DNA from: a bacterium
GTDB taxonomy: Bacteria; Dependentiae; Babeliae; Babeliales; UASB340
DNA length: 38,241 nt
Reading direction: 5' to 3'
NCBI GenBank assembly: GCA_030630075.1
Contig: DAOVNS010000002.1
Location: 1 to 38,241, forward strand
Of the stretch, positions 32,364 to 38,241 are shown piece after piece. Both the position numbers and the translations under genes were made by a program. A model generated the notes under the pieces. It worked only from the letters and a program-made list of their open reading frames with translations. It had not been told where the DNA came from and made no database searches. Numbering within the stretch: position 1 is the stretch's first letter; the number at the start of each line of letters is the position of its first letter.

Positions 32364-34322
32364 TTATTTCCTTCTAAAATTTTTCTCAATTTGATATTTT
32401 CCCAAACTCCAAGTTGTTGGCCTGCCATGTACACAAATAAATCGATTTTTTGTTTTTTGTAAATCATCAATAAGCTGTTGCATTTGTTCAATTGTTAATT
32501 TATCACCAGCTTTTATTGCCATCTTGCATGCCATATGCGAATGCACATGTTCATTTAATTTTTTACGGAAATCATCTTGTTCCAAGTTTTCGTTTTCTTC
32601 GATAAAAGCGATAGTTTCAAAAACGAGTTCTTTTAAAGAATTGTTTTGTATTTTTGGAGGAGATGTTTTTATTGCAATTTCATTATCACTAATCCGATCT
32701 ATTTCTATGCCCTGATTTTTAAACAATTCTTGTTGTTGTAAAATAATTTTAATTTGATTTTCTGAAAGTTTTATAATTTCAGGAAACAATAATCTTGTTC
32801 CTTGTTTATTTTCAAATTTATTTAAAAATTTTTCGTATAAAACTCTTTCGTGCGCTGCGTGTTGGTCAATCATTACAAGACCATCTTCGCCTTCAATTAA
32901 AATATAAGTATTTAAAAGTTGGCCAATTATATTTTGTCGCCCAACACGTGTCCTTCGAGACGCAAACTGGGTTTGCTCCTCAGGACAAACGGGGAAGTGT
33001 AAACCATCTTTTTTTTCACATAATCCAGTATTATTTTTCGGAACAACACTTTGCATTTGTTCCTGATCTTGTCCAGAATAAACAAATTTATTATTCGATA
33101 TATTTTCAACGGTAGTTAAATTATTTTCTTTTGCAGCAAAATTTATTTTATTATTTTCTAAATTCGTACTTTGTTTGAAATCTTCTGAATTGAAAATTGG
33201 ATAATCAGTCAAAACTTGTTTAGAAGAAAAATTTTCGTCTCGACCTGTGCGCGATAGCTTTAGCGACGGCGGATGCGAAGTCGAATGGGTCAACTGCGAA
33301 CTTAAGTTTTCTTCCAACGCTTCTTTTACCAACCGTTGCAAATTCATTTCTATAGTCTTTGGTTTAGAAAATTGTACTTCTTCTTTTCTTGGATGAACAT
33401 TAACGTCAACATCAGTATTTTCTAAATCTAAAAAAATAAATGCTGCAGGAAAACGAGCAGGTGGCAAAACATTTAGATAACCTTTAAACAAAGCCTTACT
33501 TAATTCTTTATTTTTTACATATCTTTTATTAACAAAAAAGAAAATTTGTTGTCTGCCATATCTCCAAAAATTATGATTCGAGATTAAACCCGTAAAATCA
33601 ATGTTAAGATTTTTAGGTGAATTTAAAGCAATTAAATTTTGAGAAAAATTATGTCCCCAAAGCTGGCTAACTCTACTTTTAACATCCTCAACAACGGGTG
33701 CATTAATAATAAGTTTATTATCACGAAACAGCTTAAAATGAACATCAAGATTGCTCAGACAAAATGCATTAAACACATTTAAAATTTGATTCCACTCAGT
33801 TTCATCTTGTTTTAAAAACTTTTTACGAACGGGAGTGTTGTAAAAAAGATCGCGAATTTGCAAATCGGTTCCAAAAGAACAAGAAGTTTTCTCTTCTTTT
33901 AAAATTTTACCATCAACAAATTCTATTTTTATTCCCAAATCACTTTTATCATCTTTATGTTTTGTTGTGAGTAAAACTTTGCTAACAGCAGAAATTGTTG
34001 CTAAAGCTTCGCCCCTAAAACCAAAAGTTGAAATTTTTTCTAAATCTTCAATGGATGTAATCTTGCTTGTTGCGTGAGGAACAAAACAAATCTTTGCATC
34101 AGTTTGCGACATTCCTTCGCCGTTATCAACAACACGAATTAAATCTTTTCCGGCTTTTTCTATATAAAGGGAGATTTGATTTGCACCTGCATCAATTGAG
34201 TTTTCTACCATTTCTTTTACAACGCTCGAAGGTCGTTCAACAACTTCTCCCGCTGCAATTTTTTGCGCTTCTTGTGGAGGTAAAACTTTTATTTTATTTG
34301 TAGGTTGCAAATTATCATTCAT
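32364..34322 (-). CDS. mutL: DNA mismatch repair protein MutL
   Basis: An ATPase that links mismatch recognition to excision. Length is 652 residues. The GHKL ATPase motifs are present: NSIDAGA, DNGEGMSQTD, ATSKI, TFGFRGEALATI and TxxLFYNTPVRKKFL. The C-terminal domain contains DQHAAHERVLYE, which fits the DQHA(X)2E(X)4E nuclease motif, along with MACKMAIKAGD and CVHGRPT; it is thus probably a nicking-type MutL rather than the E. coli type. The linker (about 335-460) is long and contains two GC-rich insertions, at 33238-33290 and 32951-32993 (residues about 345-361 and 444-458). It follows the LptA-like gene by eight bases and precedes a secreted gene by three. mutS is not in the window. Confidence 0.95.
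   Translation of the reverse strand: MNDNLQPTNKIKVLPPQEAQKIAAGEVVERPSSVVKEMVENSIDAGANQISLYIEKAGKDLIRVVDNGEGMSQTDAKICFVPHATSKITSIEDLEKISTFGFRGEALATISAVSKVLLTTKHKDDKSDLGIKIEFVDGKILKEEKTSCSFGTDLQIRDLFYNTPVRKKFLKQDETEWNQILNVFNAFCLSNLDVHFKLFRDNKLIINAPVVEDVKSRVSQLWGHNFSQNLIALNSPKNLNIDFTGLISNHNFWRYGRQQIFFFVNKRYVKNKELSKALFKGYLNVLPPARFPAAFIFLDLENTDVDVNVHPRKEEVQFSKPKTIEMNLQRLVKEALEENLSSQLTHSTSHPPSLKLSRTGRDENFSSKQVLTDYPIFNSEDFKQSTNLENNKINFAAKENNLTTVENISNNKFVYSGQDQEQMQSVVPKNNTGLCEKKDGLHFPVCPEEQTQFASRRTRVGRQNIIGQLLNTYILIEGEDGLVMIDQHAAHERVLYEKFLNKFENKQGTRLLFPEIIKLSENQIKIILQQQELFKNQGIEIDRISDNEIAIKTSPPKIQNNSLKELVFETIAFIEENENLEQDDFRKKLNEHVHSHMACKMAIKAGDKLTIEQMQQLIDDLQKTKNRFICVHGRPTTWSLGKYQIEKNFRRK
32951..32993. 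repeat. Palindromic GC-rich element inserted in frame in mutL (element A)
   Basis: On the plus strand the block runs from tccttcgagacgcaaac to cctcaggacaaacggg. The hairpin is gcaaac, loop tgg, gtttgc, with looser outer arms (tcct/agga). It encodes part of the MutL linker (HFPVCPEEQTQFASRRTR) just before the C-terminal domain. The layout, with outer ccttcga and cagg.caaacgg and a variable central hairpin, parallels the mnmG element at 8968-9011. Confidence 0.6.
33238..33290. repeat. GC-rich repeat-like insertion in mutL (element B)
   Basis: A GC-rich island in an AT-rich gene, containing gcgcgatagctttagcgacg and outer arms tcgac (33240-33244) and gtcga (33280-33284). It encodes linker residues about 345-361 (TSHPPSLKLSRTG). 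The sequence differs from the other two in-gene elements and looks like a separate repeat family, read in frame. Confidence 0.45.
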
Positions 34323-34330
34323 GAAATTCC

Positions 34331-35053
34331 CTATTTCCCATGTTTACCAATATTTTTACGCACAAGCTTTAATTCTCGCTCTTCGGCTTTGCGCTCTTTT
34401 CTTGTTTTAACTTTTTTAAGTATTCCAGAACGACCAGCAATTGTTATTACAGTATTTAGTGGCTCTGTAGAAGTTCCTAAATAAGTTATCTTTTCATTTT
34501 GTATATCAAGAAGAGCCTCATCGCATTGCGTTAAAATTGGCAGATCTTTTGGATTATTTTTTGTTTGTTCGATTTTTACATTTCCCGAAAGTTTACATTT
34601 TTTTTCTTGTAAAAAAATTTCGGCTAAATCAGATCTTACACTGCGATTTGTATTTTGAACACAAACATTTTTTTTAAAAATTATTTTTCTAAATTGTTTT
34701 AAATCGTCTTTAGAAGTTTTATCAATAGATCTATTTTCTTTGGATTCTTCTTTACGACTCAAAGTATTTTCGTTTTCATTGGTATTTGTAAGTTTTGAAT
34801 CAAGTTTTTTGGTAATTTTTGTTGCATCTAATTCAATTTCTAATTCTTCTGCATTTATTTTACTTCCATCAGAAAATGTAACATCAACATTTTGCATGTA
34901 TGTAAAAGTAAATACCTTTGGCTCGTGTTGATTTTTTTTGCATACCGCCTTTTGACTAGTAATTGTTATTTTAGAAAAAGGATCAACGCCTAAAAAAATA
35001 TTTCTGTAACAAAAAAATGTTATCAACAAAATACTTAATAATTTTTTATTCAT
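34331..35053 (-). CDS. LptA/OstA-like exported protein
   Basis: A 240-residue exported protein with an N-terminal signal (KLLSILLITFFCYRNIFLG). The second half reads as an OstA/LptA-type beta-jellyroll: IIFKKNVCVQNTNRSVRSDLAEIFL, then CKLSGNVKIEQTKNN and CDEALLDIQNEKITYLG, the alternating strands with GN.V and polar pairs typical of the periplasmic bridge proteins for lipopolysaccharide transport. A Lys/Glu/Asn-rich low-complexity insert (about 85-115) splits it, and the C-terminus is strongly basic. ATG 35053 has AGGGA eight bases ahead; ATG 35062 is too close to that site. It is eight bases ahead of mutL. Similarity is moderate, so the role in an outer envelope is inferred. Confidence 0.6.
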   Translation of the reverse strand: MNKKLLSILLITFFCYRNIFLGVDPFSKITITSQKAVCKKNQHEPKVFTFTYMQNVDVTFSDGSKINAEELEIELDATKITKKLDSKLTNTNENENTLSRKEESKENRSIDKTSKDDLKQFRKIIFKKNVCVQNTNRSVRSDLAEIFLQEKKCKLSGNVKIEQTKNNPKDLPILTQCDEALLDIQNEKITYLGTSTEPLNTVITIAGRSGILKKVKTRKERKAEERELKLVRKNIGKHGK

Positions 35054-35092
35054 AAAAAACATCCCTGATTAAATAATCCTTGATTACATATA

Positions 35093-35129
35093 TAAAAAAA
35101 GTTGGTTCCAGTTTAAAACCAGAACCAAA
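35093..35129 (-). terminator. Intrinsic terminator (minus strand) after the 35164 gene
   Basis: A seven-base-pair stem, ttggttc (35102-35108) with gaaccaa (35122-35128), and an A-run at 35094-35100 that becomes the T-run of minus-strand RNA. It separates this gene from the LptA-like unit. Confidence 0.7.
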
Positions 35130-35163
35130 CATCTTCAACAATTTTAATCAAAAAGAATTATTT

Positions 35164-35751
35164 TCAAACGCCGCAAAAGGGTCTTATCAGCCAAGGCAAG
35201 TAATATAACACCACCGGCACAATTGATCCAACAGTGTGCCACCAATAAAAATTAGTTCCCGCCTCTACTATTCTTAATGGCTCGCCCGACAAAATTATTC
35301 TCTCTACGCTTCTTATAATAATAACTGCATCAACAGCAAATATTGCAGTTGGGGATAAAAACCTTAACGTTATATTATAAATTTTATCCGACCAACCTGT
35401 TTTTTGTATTTCTAAATTAACAGGAATAATATTGGCTTGGTTTTTCAAATGTTCATCAAATTTTTGTAAACTAACTCTTTCATCCTCAGCTTTAACATTG
35501 CTCAATATATTATTTTTTGTATTTGCAAGTTGCTTTAAAGCCACTTCTTTTCTTTCATTTAAAACACCGTCTTCACTCCCACCATTTCCAAGCTCAGTTA
35601 AAATTTTATCCAACTGCGCAGATAATCCTTCCATTTTTTTACTTAAATAATCTTGCTTAACTGAATTAAGATCATTTAATTTTGGTAAATTTGCAAAAAC
35701 TGAAGAAGTTAAAACGCAAACAAAAAATAAAGCACAAAATAATCTTTTCAT
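35164..35751 (-). CDS. Exported coiled-coil protein with C-terminal membrane segments
   Basis: Unrecognised, 195 residues. It has a good signal peptide (residues 1-20, FCALFFVCVLTSSVFA). A charged helical region (about 25-105) could form a coiled coil. Two C-terminal hydrophobic segments follow (about 130-152, LSPTAIFAVDAVIIIRSVE, and about 170-190, VGSIVPVVLYYLPWLI), which would anchor it. An AGGAG ribosome site precedes the ATG. It is transcribed on its own between terminators, divergently from the WD40 gene. Confidence 0.7.
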   Translation of the reverse strand: MKRLFCALFFVCVLTSSVFANLPKLNDLNSVKQDYLSKKMEGLSAQLDKILTELGNGGSEDGVLNERKEVALKQLANTKNNILSNVKAEDERVSLQKFDEHLKNQANIIPVNLEIQKTGWSDKIYNITLRFLSPTAIFAVDAVIIIRSVERIILSGEPLRIVEAGTNFYWWHTVGSIVPVVLYYLPWLIRPFCGV

Positions 35752-35970
35752 AATTAACTCCTGTATTTTCTCCCCCCAGAAAAAACATTTTTTGTTTTAA
35801 TCCAAAATGTTAAGAGGCAAATATTAGCAGATAAAACTTGTGCGGTAAAGATAAAATTTAAATCTTTTTACAATATTCTTTATTTTAATTTTCTTTTTGT
35901 GCTAGTAATTTGAAAGTGTATTTTATTCCCCAAAAAACAAAGTTTGTTTAAAAAAAAGGAGAAAGAATTT

Positions 35971-38241
35971 ATGTGTAAGACGCAATTAAGGATTATTCAA
36001 TTTTTATTTTTAATCTTACTAAGTCCAAACTTAAATGCATTTGTTTCTAGTCTAGACGAAACGGACGTAGATGTTGATTTTAGTGCCGCCGGAGCAAACT
36101 CATTAGAATGGAGCCCAGATGAAAACTATCTAGCGGTTGGAGGTCACGGTGATGCTACAGATGCAGATGTTAGAATTTACAACTGGAACTCTTCCGTTCC
36201 TTCTTTAACTATTACAGATTCACAGTATCAAGGAAATAGTGTTTACGATATAAATTGGCACCCGGATGGAAATTTTATTGCATCGGCAAGTTCTTATTCT
36301 GGAGCAGAATTAACTATCTACTCATGGAATGGCTCAAATTTGGGAGTACAAGACACACAAAGTTTTAGTACCGGGGCATATTCATGTCAATGGAGTCCTA
36401 ATGGCAATTATCTTGCCGTAGGAGGTTTTAATAACGAGGCAATTATATACACATGGAATGGAGCATCTTTAACAGTTACTGACTCTACATATATGGATGA
36501 TTGCAGAGCTGTTGCCTGGAGTCCCGATGGACATTATATTGCCTTTGGCAACACCTATAACAGATTCCTTAAACTCTATGAATGGGATGGATCAACTCTG
36601 ACATTTAAAGATATCAGTACAAAAACATCTAATGATATCACTTTTGGAATAAATTGGTCTCCAAACGGTCGCTTTATTGCTGTATGCGATTCAGCGCCAA
36701 CTGACAAAATTTTTGTATACGAATGGAATGAATTTTTTTTATCAGAAAAAGCCTCTGCCCTATGTTCCAACCAACCAAAATCAGCACGTTGGTCATCTGA
36801 TGGCAAAACAATTTTAGTATGCTCCTATGGATCACCAGCACTTCAAACATTTGAATGGGATGGAGGAAACTCAACACTAATAGAAAAATACTCACAAAAT
36901 AATGGAAGCTCTGAATCATCAGACTGGACATCAGACAACATTTTTCTTGCAGTTGGTGCACTAAATGCTTCTCAAGATATTAAAGTCTTTTATTCAAGAC
37001 CAAGCATAGATGGCGTAACAAAAAATGTTTTTTATACAAGTAATACAACTTTTAATAATGAAGAATACTTACAAGGCATTGTGAAATTAAATGATGGATT
37101 TACCGTTCCTATAAATAACATTTTAAATTTAGACCTATGGGTACCCATCTCTGGAGCAATGAGTATAAGCGGACAAGTAAACCTATATAGCGATCTCTAT
37201 CTAAACAATGATGCATCTTTAACACAAGTAGGAGAAATTGATGCTCAAGGAAATACAATATTTTTAGGAGGAGATTTATCTATTCCCGATAACTCAAATC
37301 TTCTAATCAGTGGTGATATGGTAATAGATGGACAAGGCAATAATTTAATTTTAGGCCGTCGTTCACAATTATTAATCGATGCAACTTCAACTTTAACTCT
37401 TAGAAACCTAATATTAAAAAATACTTTTAATACAATTTCTCAACCTGCTGTTAAATGTACTAATTGGAACGCAACCCTCGCTCTTGATAATGTTGAACTT
37501 GCTCTTAATGATGACTTCTCTTTTTATAGCGGACAAATGTTTATACACAACGATGTTGTATTTACAGGATCCTCAGAATTTATTTATCGCGGGGTAAGAC
37601 CAAGTTATATTACTGCACATTCAACTCTTAATTTTGATAAGGAAACATCTTTTGACTACTCTCCTTCTTGTACGGATGAAACTCTTATTAAAATGAATGA
37701 CACAACCTCCGTACTTTATTTTGATGGCTGTACCTTAAAGTCAACATTCACCGGTTTGCAACTAACAACAGGTAGTGTTTATTTTGATAATAAAGTTAAT
37801 GTCACAACTGCAGCTGCTTTAGATCTGAAAGATTTAATTAGTGCAAACACTACTACTGAAACCGACGATTCTTCTTCTATTGCTTGGACCCCTGACGGAA
37901 AATATCTCGCTGTTGGTAACGAGGATCAAGCCAACAGGCTCTATAGATTAGATGGCGAAACTCTTACCTTAGTTGATTCTACTTCAGAGACTGATGATAC
38001 AAGATCAATAGCCTGGACTCCTAATGGTAGATATCTTGCTGTTGGTAACAATAATCAAGTCGACAGACTATATAGATTAGATGGAGAAACCTTAACACTT
38101 GTTGATTCTACTTCAGAAACAGACTATGCTGAGGCTGTTGCATGGACTCCTGATGGTAGATATCTGGCTATTGGCAATCATGGTTTCAGTAACTCTCTCT
38201 ATAGACTAGACGGAGAAACCTTAACACTTGTTGATTCTACA
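35971..38241 (+). CDS. Secreted WD40 / beta-solenoid / WD40 protein, 3'-truncated by window end
   Basis: An open frame of 757 codons running off the window. The start has a signal peptide (residues 1-24, LRIIQFLFLILLSPNLNA) behind AAAGGAG. Residues about 45-345 hold seven WD40-like units with core WSPDGxYLAVG: SLEWSPD, DINWHPD, SCQWSPN, AVAWSPD, GINWSPN, SARWSSD and SDWTSD, enough for one full propeller. Residues about 350-630 switch to Asn/Asp-rich short strands (DLWVPISGAMSISGQVNLYS, LLIDATSTLTLRNLIL) like a beta-solenoid or autotransporter passenger. From residue 636 near-identical 43-residue WD40-like repeats begin (three are visible, continuing). There is no catalytic motif; the N-terminal units read as protein-interaction surfaces. 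It is probably cell-surface or secreted, with a binding or host-contact role inferred. Confidence 0.85.
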   Translation, partial: MCKTQLRIIQFLFLILLSPNLNAFVSSLDETDVDVDFSAAGANSLEWSPDENYLAVGGHGDATDADVRIYNWNSSVPSLTITDSQYQGNSVYDINWHPDGNFIASASSYSGAELTIYSWNGSNLGVQDTQSFSTGAYSCQWSPNGNYLAVGGFNNEAIIYTWNGASLTVTDSTYMDDCRAVAWSPDGHYIAFGNTYNRFLKLYEWDGSTLTFKDISTKTSNDITFGINWSPNGRFIAVCDSAPTDKIFVYEWNEFFLSEKASALCSNQPKSARWSSDGKTILVCSYGSPALQTFEWDGGNSTLIEKYSQNNGSSESSDWTSDNIFLAVGALNASQDIKVFYSRPSIDGVTKNVFYTSNTTFNNEEYLQGIVKLNDGFTVPINNILNLDLWVPISGAMSISGQVNLYSDLYLNNDASLTQVGEIDAQGNTIFLGGDLSIPDNSNLLISGDMVIDGQGNNLILGRRSQLLIDATSTLTLRNLILKNTFNTISQPAVKCTNWNATLALDNVELALNDDFSFYSGQMFIHNDVVFTGSSEFIYRGVRPSYITAHSTLNFDKETSFDYSPSCTDETLIKMNDTTSVLYFDGCTLKSTFTGLQLTTGSVYFDNKVNVTTAAALDLKDLISANTTTETDDSSSIAWTPDGKYLAVGNEDQANRLYRLDGETLTLVDSTSETDDTRSIAWTPNGRYLAVGNNNQVDRLYRLDGETLTLVDSTSETDYAEAVAWTPDGRYLAIGNHGFSNSLYRLDGETLTLVDST
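37876..38241 (+). repeat. 129-bp tandem repeats in the WD40 gene
   Basis: Units 37876-38004, 38005-38133 and the start of a third (38134 on) are near-identical in DNA and protein (AWTPDGxYLAVGN, RLYRLDGETLTLVDSTSETD). The N-terminal WD40 units are far more diverged, so this block is probably a recent expansion. Copy number may vary between strains. Confidence 0.85.

Overview
The window is a very AT-rich (roughly 70% or more by eye), gene-dense bacterial chromosome segment using the standard code (TGA ends several genes and Trp is TGG). It mixes housekeeping genes with many small secreted proteins of unknown function, a secreted F-box-like/ankyrin protein, an H1-histone-like Lys/Ala/Pro protein and a giant WD40-type secreted protein. 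That combination, with uracil salvage, amino-acid uptake and no biosynthetic operon, suggests a host-associated, reduced-genome Gram-negative-type bacterium. My best guess is Candidatus Dependentiae (TM6), from gene style rather than from any database search.

Layout. 1-5.1 kb: a DUF374 acyltransferase diverges from an alpha/beta hydrolase across a region with a 16-bp inverted repeat. Then come the histone-like gene (consensus promoter, perfect hairpin terminator), a VIT/CCC1-like membrane protein, and the trpS-upp pair on the minus strand. 5-8.7 kb: a nested palindromic repeat, a small membrane protein whose 3' end overlaps rnpB, rnpB itself, three 14-bp tandem repeats, a PASTA protein, and the minus-strand series mnmG - secreted hypothetical - amino-acid permease (through 10.6 kb). 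10.8-15 kb: the secreted F-box-like/ankyrin protein, mraY, an MNT/HEPN two-gene module and a pyridine-nucleotide-disulphide-type oxidoreductase. 15-19.4 kb: a lipoprotein-like MEMO-AMMECR1 fusion, a large secreted unknown and thioredoxin.

19.5-27.5 kb: initiator tRNA behind a consensus promoter, then lgt-dnaG-rpoD (a macromolecular-synthesis-like operon; the sigma factor carries an unusual histone-like N-terminal domain), a GT4 glycosyltransferase, and overlapping truA-cdsA. 27.6-35.8 kb: a degenerate orphan nucleotidyltransferase-fold protein, a secreted unknown, hisS, galE, the minus-strand operon LptA-like - mutL - two secreted unknowns, and another secreted coiled-coil/membrane protein. 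35.97 kb to the end: a WD40/beta-solenoid/WD40 secreted protein that runs off the window.

The observation I rate highest is that short, relatively GC-rich palindromic elements sit in frame inside two conserved genes, once in mnmG and twice in mutL, with a further palindromic repeat between trpS and the next gene. They resemble palindromic coding-repeat insertions known from Rickettsia. Other points of interest are the basic sigma-factor extension, the exported MEMO-AMMECR1 fusion, the ankyrin/F-box-like candidate effector, the protein-gene overlap with rnpB, and an active-looking MNT/HEPN module alongside a catalytically dead MNT relative. No gene lies across any stretch longer than 300 bases except where rnpB or the tRNA fills it. 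I saw no CRISPR array, transposase, rRNA or phage module.
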